This document shows positions 1 to 8,238 of a DNA stretch of 64,000 nucleotides, piece after piece (positions within the stretch are counted from its first letter, which is position 1; each line of letters starts with the position of its first letter). This DNA is from Roseinatronobacter alkalisoli (GTDB lineage Bacteria > Pseudomonadota > Alphaproteobacteria > Rhodobacterales > Rhodobacteraceae), in assembly GCF_028745735.1 (NCBI RefSeq), contig NZ_JAQZSM010000017.1:1-64000 (forward strand). The letters run 5' to 3'. A program made the translations under genes and the position numbers. Below the pieces are notes generated by a model. That model was not told the origin of the DNA, ran no database searches, and worked only from the letters and a program-made list of their open reading frames with translations.

Positions 1-1
1 C

Positions 2-112
2 GGGGCCAGAACATTCGACCAGATGTTCGACGCACTCGCCGAAGTCTGCGATCTGTTCACACCGCAGGAATGCTGGAATTACTGCTGCGAAGCAGGATAT
101 GGATCAAGTTAA
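2..112 (+). CDS. IS630-family transposase, C-terminal end (partial at window edge)
   Basis: Reading frame 2 is open from the window edge to a TAA at 110-112 and encodes 36 residues. They include FDQMFDALAEVCDLF and PQECWNYCCEAGY, which resemble the extreme C-terminus of IS630-type (Tc1/mariner-like, DDE) transposases, where a 'DLFTPQECWNYF..AGY' ending is common. The catalytic core lies outside the window, so I cannot tell whether the element is intact or a remnant. The element end should fall between here and the tRNA-Ser gene at 292, but I could not define its inverted repeat. The family call rests on recognising the ending only. Confidence 0.7.
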   Translation, partial: GARTFDQMFDALAEVCDLFTPQECWNYCCEAGYGSS

Positions 113-291
113 AGGCTCGAGGCTTTAGGACAACCGCCCCGCCCGCGCGCGACACGCCCGCACTGGAGGGATACATTCCACGCAGGCACCATGCACCAAC
201 AGTGAACACACGCCCTGACATCCGCAATACCGGCAGGCCCCAGGAATGGGAGTCAGTATTATTTTATGAATTCAATCAACTATATAGGTAA

Positions 292-381
292 TGGCGGAGA
301 GAGCGGGATTCGAACCCGCGAGACGGTTTCCCGCCTACACGCTTTCCAGGCGTGCGCCTTCGACCACTCGGCCACCTCTCC
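292..381 (-). tRNA. tRNA-Ser (anticodon GGA)
   Basis: Read on the minus strand, the gene starts GGAGAGG at 381 and ends with a genome-encoded CCA at 292-294. The acceptor stem closes with one G-U pair. The anticodon stem CACGC/GCGTG holds the loop CTGGAAA, giving anticodon GGA (decodes UCC/UCU). A long variable arm of class II type follows, then the T arm GCGGG-TTCGAAT-CCCGC. The 90-nt length fits tRNA-Ser. It lies 179 bp beyond the transposase end. Confidence 0.96.
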
Positions 382-486
382 GGCTAGGGCCATGTATCGT
401 AAGGTGGGAAGGCGATGCAAGCCAAGATTGCGGGTCCGGGCCATGAAATTCCGCAATCTGTGCAACCTGCCCTGCAGACGGACACC

Positions 487-1872
487 CTAGGCGCAATGTC
501 CGGCAATCTGATGCAGCGATGCCTGTCTTAACTTGGGCCAGCGGATCAGGATGATAGCAGGGTTTTCAACTGCTTGCAGCGCAATGAATTCCGGCAACTC
601 GCCCAGAACGCAGTTCAGAATCCGTTCCTGCGGGGTCGATGCCTGCGCGACAATCTCAACCTGCAACCCCATCGGCACCCCTGCCTGGCGCATGCCTGCC
701 ACCACCTGATGCGCCCTGGCGACCCCCATATATACCGCAAGTGTCGTGCCCGGCGCGATCATACTGCGCCAGTCGGGATCGGGGTCGCCGGGCTGGCAGG
801 TGGCGGTTGCCAGCATCAGCCGGTCGGTCTGGCCACGTTCGGTCAGTGCATGTCCCAGACTGGCCGCTGCGGCACTGGCCGCTGTCACCCCCGGTATGAT
901 TTCAACTGCAATGCCCGCCGCACGCGCCGCGTCCAGTTCTTCAGTTGCGCGGCCAAAGATGCACGGATCCCCTGATTTCAGGCGCACCACCTGTTTGCCC
1001 TGACGAGCAGCGGCAATAATGACCGCGTTGATACGGTCTTGCGGCCAGGCGCAGGCGCCCACCTCCTTGCCGACAAACACACGTTCCGCATCACGCCGCG
1101 CCAGTTCCAGAACCGACGGGTCAACCAGCCGGTCATAGAATATCACATCCGCCTGTTGCATCTGCCGTACCGCGCGCAAGGTCAACAGATCAGCAGCCCC
1201 CGGCCCGGCACCGACAAGCGCAATACGCCCCGGACGCGCACCCTGCCCGCCTTCGGAAATGGCCGCTTTCAGCAAGCTCGCCGCGTCGCGCGCCGCGCCC
1301 CGGGCATATGCGGCACGCGCTGGCCCGTCGAATGCCCAGTCCCAGAAGGCACGACGCTCTGCGCGCGGAATCGCACGCGCCACCGCTGTGCGAAGCCGTC
1401 CTGCCAGCGCGGCAAACCCGCCAAGCTCGGGTTCCAGCAGCGCTTCCAGTCTGCTTTTGATCTGACGCGCCAGAACAGGTGCCGTGCCTTCGGTGCCGAT
1501 GGCAACCACAACCGGATCACGATCCACGATAGAGGGCGTGACCGCGTCGCAAAGTGCGGGCTGGTCCACCACATTGACGACCGCGCCCGCAGCCTTGGCC
1601 AGCGCATGGGCGGCGTAGTCCAGACCGACGCACCCGGTCCCTACAAAGACCAGCGCCGCACCACGGAATACATCCACCGACAGGGTGGTGACCTGCACAG
1701 CGCGTCCTGCGGTGACCATCGCGGCAAGTTCGTCATCCAGCACCGCGGCCACCAGCACGATCTGCGCGTCGGTTTTCAGCATCAGGCGCGCTTTCTGCGC
1801 GGCCTGTTCGCCACCGCCGACGATAACAACGCGGCGACCGGTCATTTGCAGAAACATCGGAAAGGTTTTCAT
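487..1872 (-). CDS. cysG: Siroheme synthase CysG (uroporphyrinogen-III methyltransferase / precorrin-2 dehydrogenase-ferrochelatase)
   Basis: This 461-residue protein makes siroheme from uroporphyrinogen III. The N-terminal third has the NAD-binding motif VVIVGGGEQAAQKA (residues about 14-27) of precorrin-2 dehydrogenase/ferrochelatase. The C-terminal half, from about residue 215, is a SAM-dependent uroporphyrinogen methyltransferase with VGAGPGAADLLTLRA, the YDRLV segment and the GDPCIFGR and PGVTAA motifs. The length matches fused CysG (about 455-480 aa). It is the last gene of the nitrate/nitrite operon, 24 bp after the anthranilate-PRTase-like gene. That fits its job, since NirB needs siroheme. 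GGGG at 10 nt upstream could be the ribosome-binding site. Confidence 0.95.
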   Translation of the reverse strand: MKTFPMFLQMTGRRVVIVGGGEQAAQKARLMLKTDAQIVLVAAVLDDELAAMVTAGRAVQVTTLSVDVFRGAALVFVGTGCVGLDYAAHALAKAAGAVVNVVDQPALCDAVTPSIVDRDPVVVAIGTEGTAPVLARQIKSRLEALLEPELGGFAALAGRLRTAVARAIPRAERRAFWDWAFDGPARAAYARGAARDAASLLKAAISEGGQGARPGRIALVGAGPGAADLLTLRAVRQMQQADVIFYDRLVDPSVLELARRDAERVFVGKEVGACAWPQDRINAVIIAAARQGKQVVRLKSGDPCIFGRATEELDAARAAGIAVEIIPGVTAASAAAASLGHALTERGQTDRLMLATATCQPGDPDPDWRSMIAPGTTLAVYMGVARAHQVVAGMRQAGVPMGLQVEIVAQASTPQERILNCVLGELPEFIALQAVENPAIILIRWPKLRQASLHQIAGHCA

Positions 1873-1896
1873 GGCAGACCCCGCTTTGGATGTTGT

Positions 1897-2868
1897 TCAG
1901 GTGGAAATCAGGCAATCCCGTTGCGCCCAATGCGCCGTTGCAAGGGTATGCGCGGCATCCGGTGCGTGCCCCAGCGCCATCAGCGCTGCCGCAGCCGTGC
2001 CGGTGACAAGCTGTTCAAGGTATGGATCACAAGTTCCGCCGGACCACAGATCCTGCAATGCACTCAGCGGATAGTCTGCCCCCGGCAGGCGGCGTGGTTC
2101 CGGCAGAAGGGCCGGCAACGTGGTTTCCAAAGCCTGCCCGCCAACAAGCCGGAACACCTGCACATCCTTCGTGGGGTTGCGTTCGAATTCGCCGCCACCC
2201 CCCTTCAGAATGCACAGATCACGCTGCCCCAGCAGGTGCGCAGCGGCCTGTTGCAAGCCCCGGTATGGCGGATGGAACACCCCTTGCACGGCAGCACCCG
2301 CCCCCGCCGGGTTCAGCACACGCAACACCGTGTTGACACAGGACCGCAGCCCCAGAACCTGCCGCAGGTTCAGCAGTTCCAGCGCACGCGGGCTAAGAAT
2401 TTCCAGCGGCAGATAGGCGATTGCATGCTGATCCAGCACATGCGCCAGATCAGACAGGCTGTTCGCCTGCGTAATGCCCGCAGCGTTCAATGCGCCCCGC
2501 ACATCTGCCCCGTCCGACTGATGCGAATTCCAGCCATGCAGCAATACGCGCGCGCCGGTGCTGGCAACCAGCCTTGCTGACAGCAGGAACCATGGCAGCC
2601 CGCGCGTGCGCCCCGCCGCGTAGCTGGGCCAGTCAAGGTCAACCTGCGGCATTTCCGGCAAGGTCGCGCGCAATGCCTGCACAAATCCCGCGATTTCAGC
2701 AGGTATTTCACCGCGATAGCGCATCAGCATAAGAAGTGCGCCAACGGCATGGGGGTCCGCCTGCCCCTGCAGGATCAGGGTCATCGCCTGTTCTGCTTCG
2801 GCCTGTGACAGGTTGCGCGCGCGTCCCGGCCCCCGCCCCATGGCATGGATATAAGGCGCAAGGGTCAT
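1897..2868 (-). CDS. Anthranilate phosphoribosyltransferase-like protein (TrpD2/YbiB-type) in the nitrate operon
   Basis: This 323-residue protein resembles the glycosyltransferase-family-3 / anthranilate phosphoribosyltransferase fold. It has an N-terminal helical domain (LSQAEAEQAMTLILQGQ, then ALLMLMRYRGE) and a C-terminal domain with LLHGWNSHQSDGADVRG and LNLRQVLGLRSCVNT. It looks more like the TrpD2/YbiB branch than biosynthetic TrpD, because the KHGNR-type substrate motifs are not obvious. I chose the ATG at 2868 because it overlaps the nasA stop (ATGA), as do other junctions in this operon; a longer reading to 2922 lies inside nasA. Its role here is unknown. A tryptophan-pathway role is unlikely given the neighbours. 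Confidence 0.75.
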   Translation of the reverse strand: MTLAPYIHAMGRGPGRARNLSQAEAEQAMTLILQGQADPHAVGALLMLMRYRGEIPAEIAGFVQALRATLPEMPQVDLDWPSYAAGRTRGLPWFLLSARLVASTGARVLLHGWNSHQSDGADVRGALNAAGITQANSLSDLAHVLDQHAIAYLPLEILSPRALELLNLRQVLGLRSCVNTVLRVLNPAGAGAAVQGVFHPPYRGLQQAAAHLLGQRDLCILKGGGGEFERNPTKDVQVFRLVGGQALETTLPALLPEPRRLPGADYPLSALQDLWSGGTCDPYLEQLVTGTAAAALMALGHAPDAAHTLATAHWAQRDCLIST

Positions 2869-5471
2869 TCTGCGGCCTCCAGCTTCGGGGGGCCAAGCAA
2901 TGCCGCCAGTTCCGGCCTGCATGATCCGCAGGATGTGCCAGCCTGAAGTGCGGCACCGATCTGTTCAATGCTTGTCAGCTGTTGCGCCGCAATCGCCTGC
3001 GTGATCGTGTTCAGCCCGACATTCAGGCAGGCGCAGACAATCGGCCCGGGATCGGGCTGGCCCTGGGCAGGACGGCCCGCCAGAAGGCCCGCCCCTTCTG
3101 CCCCGATCTGTGCGGCGACATGCCCGCGCGCCAGTTCCACAGGTTCGGGGGCCGTGAACAGCGCGGCCAATACGCGCCCGTCCTGCATGAAGGCCAGCCG
3201 ATGTGTGCCGCGCTTGCGGTCTGCGACACTCAGGCAGGTGGCGTCGGGCAGGTTGAACAGCGCGCGCGCATAGGCTTCCCAATCGTCGGGTATTTCCATC
3301 CCGGCCAGTTCGCTGCGCCAGCCCCCCGCATGGCGCGCGCGCGCCCAATAGGTTGCATCCGGAACTTGCGCCCCGCCGGACACGGCAAACCCGTACCATG
3401 CCGGGTTCAGCGGTGCGATGGCCACGACCGATGCCTTGCTTTCCGGCTGGCCTGATACCGGGTCCGTCACCGGGGCCACCAGTGCATCAACCCGCCCGGT
3501 CGGGGCCGTGTCGCCCGTCCAGTGCATGGGGGCAAAAACCTGCCCGCGCTGCACCTTGTCGGTTATGGCGACACGCAGAACGGCCTGCCCCTGCGGGCTG
3601 CTGACCCGCGCCAGCGTGGCAGCTTCAAGGCCCAGTTCGCGCGCATCATCCGGGTGAATTTCCAGAAACGGTTCAGCGATATGCTGGTTCAGGCGCGGCG
3701 CAAGGGCCGTGCGTGTCATCGTATGCCACTGGTCGCGGATGCGCCCGGTATTCAGCCGGAACGGATAGCGCGCGCCGGTTTTTGCCGCAGGCAAGCGGGG
3801 CGTGATGGGCAGCAAGCGCGCGCGCGCATCCGGCGTGAAAAACCCGCCCGCGCCAAAGAACCGCCCACCCTGCTGGCGCGCATTGACCGGCCAGCGGGTG
3901 GGCGGCAATGTGTCATAATCGGCCTGTGCCAGCCCGGAAATGTCAAAATCGCGGCCCAGATCACCTGCAATCCCTGACAATTGCGCGTATTCCCGAAACA
4001 CCGCGCCCGCGCTGTCCCAGCCAAATGCACCGCCCCAGCCCATCCGCGCGGCCACATCTGCAATCATGCGCCAGTCATCGCGCGCCTGACCGGGGGCGGG
4101 CAGGACCGCACGCTGGCGGCTGATGGTGCGGTCGGAATTGGTGACAGTGCCAGATTTTTCGGCCCATGCAGTTGCTGGCAGAACCACATCGGCCAGCCGC
4201 GTTGTGTCGGTCCCGGTCACATCGCTGACCACAACGAAATCACAGCCCTTGATGGCGCGCGCCACGGCATCGGCATCGGGCATGGACACGGCCGGGTTGG
4301 TGTGGATGATCCATAATGCCCTGATCCGGCCTTGGGCCACCGCGTCAAACATCTCGACCGCTTTCAGGCCGGGTTTGGCGGGAATGGTGGGGCTGGCCCA
4401 GAACCCCTGAACCGCGGCGCGGTGAGCCGCGTTTTCAATATCCAGATGGCAGGCCAGCATATTGGCCAGCCCCCCCACTTCGCGCCCGCCCATGGCGTTG
4501 GGCTGGCCGGTGACGGAAAACGGTCCCATGCCGGGGTGCCCGATACGGCCCGTGGCCAGATGGCAGTTCAGAATTGCGTTCACCTTGTCCGTGCCGCTTT
4601 CGGACTGGTTGATCCCCTGACTGTAGACTGTCACCACGCGCTCGGTTGTCGTGAACCAGTCCAGAAAAGTCGCCAGCTCCGCCCGGTCCAGCCCGGTCAT
4701 GGCAGAGCTGGAGGACCGCGCAGCGCTAAGCGCATCGTCAAAGCCGCTGACATGGCCCGCGATATAGTCGCGGTCCAAAGCGCCGCGATCTGCCAGTGCC
4801 ACAAGCACCGCGTTGAACAGCGCCGCATCCGACCCCGGTGCAAGCCGCAGATGCAGATCGGCAATGTCACAGGTTGCCGTGCGGCGCGGGTCCACCACCA
4901 CAACCTTTGTGCCGCGCGCCTGTTTGGCTGCGACCAGACGCTGATACAGAACCGGATGGCACCATGCCAGATTGCTGCCCACCAGCACCACCAGATCGGC
5001 CTGTTCCAGATCTTCATAGGTGCCGGGCACGGTGTCAGACCCGAAGGCACGCTTATGCCCCGCCACGGATGACGCCATGCACAGACGCGAATTGGTGTCC
5101 ACATTGGCAGTGCCGATATAGCCCTTGATCAGCTTGTTGGCGGCGTAATAATCTTCCGTCAGCATTTGCCCCGACAGGTAAAACCCCACGGAATCTGGTC
5201 CATGATCGCGGATAGTGTCGCTAAAACGCTGCGCCACCAGATCCAGCGCATGATCCCATGTCGCAGATGCGCCCCCGACCAGCGGGGTCAGGATGCGCCC
5301 ATCCAGCCCCAGCGTTTCGCCAAGTGCCGTGCCCTTGGAACATAACCGCCCGAAATTCGCCGGATGGTCAGGGTCACCCCGGACGGACAGCCCGCCCTTG
5401 CCATCGGGTGTCGCCAGCACGCCGCAGCCCACACCGCAATAGGGACAGGTCGTGCGGATGGCACCCGTCAT
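2865..5471 (-). CDS. nasA: Assimilatory nitrate reductase, large molybdopterin subunit NasA
   Basis: This 868-residue cytoplasmic Mo-bisMGD oxidoreductase reduces nitrate to nitrite. The N-terminus carries a 4Fe-4S motif with Cys9, Cys12, Cys16 and Cys44 (CPYCGVGC ... LCSKG). The body shows NVDTNSRLCMASS, QGINQS and the LNTGRIRDQWHTMTR segment typical of the family. The last 70 residues (about 805-860) form a BFD-like 2Fe-2S domain with CACLN and GTSCGSC. It overlaps nirD upstream and the AnPRT-like gene downstream by 4 bp each. The operon has no flavoprotein electron-transfer subunit, so electrons probably arrive from ferredoxin or an unlinked reductase; that is inference. Confidence 0.96.
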   Translation of the reverse strand: MTGAIRTTCPYCGVGCGVLATPDGKGGLSVRGDPDHPANFGRLCSKGTALGETLGLDGRILTPLVGGASATWDHALDLVAQRFSDTIRDHGPDSVGFYLSGQMLTEDYYAANKLIKGYIGTANVDTNSRLCMASSVAGHKRAFGSDTVPGTYEDLEQADLVVLVGSNLAWCHPVLYQRLVAAKQARGTKVVVVDPRRTATCDIADLHLRLAPGSDAALFNAVLVALADRGALDRDYIAGHVSGFDDALSAARSSSSAMTGLDRAELATFLDWFTTTERVVTVYSQGINQSESGTDKVNAILNCHLATGRIGHPGMGPFSVTGQPNAMGGREVGGLANMLACHLDIENAAHRAAVQGFWASPTIPAKPGLKAVEMFDAVAQGRIRALWIIHTNPAVSMPDADAVARAIKGCDFVVVSDVTGTDTTRLADVVLPATAWAEKSGTVTNSDRTISRQRAVLPAPGQARDDWRMIADVAARMGWGGAFGWDSAGAVFREYAQLSGIAGDLGRDFDISGLAQADYDTLPPTRWPVNARQQGGRFFGAGGFFTPDARARLLPITPRLPAAKTGARYPFRLNTGRIRDQWHTMTRTALAPRLNQHIAEPFLEIHPDDARELGLEAATLARVSSPQGQAVLRVAITDKVQRGQVFAPMHWTGDTAPTGRVDALVAPVTDPVSGQPESKASVVAIAPLNPAWYGFAVSGGAQVPDATYWARARHAGGWRSELAGMEIPDDWEAYARALFNLPDATCLSVADRKRGTHRLAFMQDGRVLAALFTAPEPVELARGHVAAQIGAEGAGLLAGRPAQGQPDPGPIVCACLNVGLNTITQAIAAQQLTSIEQIGAALQAGTSCGSCRPELAALLGPPKLEAAE

Positions 5472-5800
5472 GCCGCCCTGCCCTTCAGCAATTGTGCAGC
5501 ATCCAGCAGGATGCGCCCGCCTTCGACCCGCGCCGGATAGGTTGCAACCGCCCCTTCATCCGCGCCCTGCGCCATTCCGGTTTCGAGCGAGAAAACCCAG
5601 TTATGCAACGGGCAGGTCACAGCATGACCATGCACAATCCCTTCCGACAGTGGCCCGCCCTTATGCGGGCAGCGGTCGTCAATGGCAAAGACCTGATCAT
5701 CGCCTGTGCGGAACACGGCCACGCAGCCATGCACGGTTTTCACCACGCGCGCCCCGCGCTGCGGAATATCGTTCAATGCACCAATATCAAGCCAGTTCAT
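5468..5800 (-). CDS. nirD: Nitrite reductase small subunit NirD (Rieske-type)
   Basis: This 110-residue protein partners NirB in assimilatory NADH-dependent nitrite reduction. It has a complete Rieske 2Fe-2S motif: Cys44-Pro-His46 (DRCPHKGGPL) and Cys63-Pro-Leu-His66 (CPLHNWVF). Some NirD proteins have lost these ligands, so cluster binding is likely here. The start MNWLDIG at 5800 overlaps the nirB stop (ATGA); an upstream in-frame extension to 5875 would lie inside nirB and is rejected. It overlaps nasA by 4 bp, so translation of nirB-nirD-nasA is probably coupled. Confidence 0.95.
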   Translation of the reverse strand: MNWLDIGALNDIPQRGARVVKTVHGCVAVFRTGDDQVFAIDDRCPHKGGPLSEGIVHGHAVTCPLHNWVFSLETGMAQGADEGAVATYPARVEGGRILLDAAQLLKGRAA

Positions 5801-8238
5801 TCCGCAGCCTCCTTCGTCAGATCTGCCAGGGGGCCAAACGCCTGATGCGCCTGCGGGGTTGCGCGTTCCGCCCATGGGTCGCGCTGATAGATGGTCTGTG
5901 ACAGGTCGAACCGTTCGATCAGTGCCGCGCGGTTTTCTGCATCATCGACAATCTGCGCCTGCACCCAGTCCAGCCCCACCTTGGCCAGCCATTTATAGGG
6001 CCGGTCCAGGTATTTCGCGTGTTCGCGGTAAAGCTGGACAAAGGCCACAGTCATGTCGATCGCGTCCTGTTCGGTTGCAACCTTGGCCAGACGTTCCACT
6101 TCTTTCAGATCCATGCCAGCCGCACCGCCCACGCCGATTTCATAGCCGGAATCGACACAGATGATGCCCACATCCTTGCAGGTTGCCTCGGCGCAGTTGC
6201 GCGGACAGCCCGACACGGCCAGTTTCACCTTATGGGGTGTCCATGACCCCCACAGGCGTTTTTCCAGCTTGATGCCAAGCCCAGTGGAATCCTGCGTGCC
6301 AAAGCGGCAGAAATCAGTCCCGACACAGGTTTTCACTGTGCGCAGCCCCTTGGAATAGGCATGCCCCGACACCAGCCCCGCCGCATTCAGGTCCGACCAG
6401 ATTGCAGGCAGGTCTTCTTTCTGCACACCCAGCAGGTCAATGCGCTGCCCGCCGGTGACCTTGACTGCCGGAATGTCGTATTTATCCGCCGCATCGGCAA
6501 TGGCGCGCAATTCGCGCGGGTTGGTCATACCACCCCACATGCGCGGCACCACCGAATAGGTGCCGTCCTTCTGGATATTGGCATGGTTGCGTTCGTTCAC
6601 AAACCGGCTTTGCGCGTCATCGGTGTAATCCTCCGGCCAGTCGGCCAGCAGATAGAAATTCAGCGCGGGGCGGCAGACATGGCAGCCGCAGGATGTTTTC
6701 CAGCCCAGTTCCTGCATGACAGCGGGCATGGATTTCAATTCGCGCGCCTTGATCAGGCGACGCACGTCTTCATGCGTCAGATCCGTGCAGCCGCACATGG
6801 GTTGGGCTGCGGGCATCTGGAACGCATCGCCCAATGTGCTGGCCAGAACCTGTTCCACCAGCCCGGTGCAGGTGCCGCAGGACGCGCTGGCCTTGGTCTG
6901 CGCCTTGATATCGGCCAGCGTGGTGGCGCCCCCTTCGATTGCGGTGACGATAGTGCCTTTGCAAATGCCGTTACAGCCACAGATTTCCGCATCAAGCGGC
7001 AAGGCTGCAACGGCTGCCAAAGGGTCCGCGCCGGTTCCTCCCTGATAGGCGGGGCCAAAAATCAGCGTGTCGCGCATATCGGTTATGTCGGTGCCGTCCT
7101 TGATCAGGCCGAAGAACCACGACCCGTCACCGGTGTCGCCATACATGACCGCACCGATCAGCCGGTCCTGTTCAATGACCAGCCGTTTGTAGACGCCGCG
7201 CGCCGGGTCACGGAACACGATATCTTCGCGCCCCTCGGCATCGGCAAAATCACCTGCGCTGAACAGATCAACGCCCGTAACCTTCAGTTTGGTGGCCGTC
7301 TGCACAGGCCGGAACTTTGCATCCTGCCCCAGCAGGCCGTTCGCCACGACCTTGGCCTGATCATAAAGCGGCGCAACCAGCCCGAAAAGCTGGCTGTCAT
7401 GTTCGACACATTCGCCCACGGCCAGAATGTCAGGGTCCGATGTCACCATATGGTCATTCACGACAACACCGCGCGCCACTTCCAGCGCGGCATCCGTGGC
7501 AAGGCGGGTTTCAGGTCGTATACCCACAGCCATGCAGACCAGATCAGCGTCATAGACCGTGCCATCTTCCAGCAGTACCGCTTCCACACGGTCGGCACCC
7601 AGAATGGCCTTGGTCGCGCCCTTGCAATGCACAGCAATTCCGCGCGCTTCCAGATCTTTTTGCAGCAGATACCCTGCCGCCGGGTCAAGCTGGCGTTCCA
7701 TCAGATGGCCCATCAGGTGAATGACAGTGACATCCATGCCGCGCAGCTTCAGCCCTGCCGCGGCCTCCAGTCCCAGCAACCCGCCGCCGATGACGACCGC
7801 CTTGCCGCCCGCGTTGGCGGACGCGGCAATCATCGCATTGGTGTCATCCAGATCGCGGTAAGTCACAACACCGGGCAAATCCTTGCCCGGCACCGGAATG
7901 ATGAACGGCGCGGAACCCGTGGCGATCAGCAGCTTGTCATAAGGCGCGCCGCCTTCGTTGGAATAGACAATCCTGCGTGCGCGGTCGATCCTGACGATGG
8001 ATTCGCCAAAGCGGCAGGTCACGCCGCGATCAGCATACCAGGCATCGTCATGGGTGACGATTTCCTCATAGGTCTTTTCGCCCGACAGAACTGGCGACAG
8101 CATGATGCGGTTGTAATTGCCGCGCGGTTCAGCATTGAACAGGGTCACATCCCAGCCCTGCGGATCATGGTCCAGAAGATGCTCCAGCACCCGCCCCGAG
8201 GCCATGCCCGCGCCGATGACAACAAGTCGTTTCTTCAT
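5797..8238 (-). CDS. nirB: NADH-dependent nitrite reductase large subunit NirB
   Basis: This 813-residue cytoplasmic enzyme carries out six-electron reduction of nitrite to ammonium. Domains in order: FAD/NADH oxidoreductase with VIGAGMASGRVLE near residue 6 and GGGLLGLEAA near 150; one or two BFD-like 2Fe-2S segments (CGCNGICKG, ASCGTCTGL, MCGCTD, about 425-490); and a sulfite/nitrite reductase half with the siroheme/4Fe-4S ligands CVGTDFCRFG and SGCPRNCAEATC (about 640-690). I prefer the ATG at 8238 (TGATG junction with the transporter ATPase gene, AGGAAG 7 nt upstream). A GTG one codon earlier is equally readable. Confidence 0.96.
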   Translation of the reverse strand: MKKRLVVIGAGMASGRVLEHLLDHDPQGWDVTLFNAEPRGNYNRIMLSPVLSGEKTYEEIVTHDDAWYADRGVTCRFGESIVRIDRARRIVYSNEGGAPYDKLLIATGSAPFIIPVPGKDLPGVVTYRDLDDTNAMIAASANAGGKAVVIGGGLLGLEAAAGLKLRGMDVTVIHLMGHLMERQLDPAAGYLLQKDLEARGIAVHCKGATKAILGADRVEAVLLEDGTVYDADLVCMAVGIRPETRLATDAALEVARGVVVNDHMVTSDPDILAVGECVEHDSQLFGLVAPLYDQAKVVANGLLGQDAKFRPVQTATKLKVTGVDLFSAGDFADAEGREDIVFRDPARGVYKRLVIEQDRLIGAVMYGDTGDGSWFFGLIKDGTDITDMRDTLIFGPAYQGGTGADPLAAVAALPLDAEICGCNGICKGTIVTAIEGGATTLADIKAQTKASASCGTCTGLVEQVLASTLGDAFQMPAAQPMCGCTDLTHEDVRRLIKARELKSMPAVMQELGWKTSCGCHVCRPALNFYLLADWPEDYTDDAQSRFVNERNHANIQKDGTYSVVPRMWGGMTNPRELRAIADAADKYDIPAVKVTGGQRIDLLGVQKEDLPAIWSDLNAAGLVSGHAYSKGLRTVKTCVGTDFCRFGTQDSTGLGIKLEKRLWGSWTPHKVKLAVSGCPRNCAEATCKDVGIICVDSGYEIGVGGAAGMDLKEVERLAKVATEQDAIDMTVAFVQLYREHAKYLDRPYKWLAKVGLDWVQAQIVDDAENRAALIERFDLSQTIYQRDPWAERATPQAHQAFGPLADLTKEAAE

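Noticed and set aside
1039-2580. A 513-residue open frame on the plus strand opposite cysG and the AnPRT-like gene
   Set aside because: It is antisense to two recognisable genes, has Arg/His/Gln-rich composition typical of GC-rich shadow frames, and no family motif.
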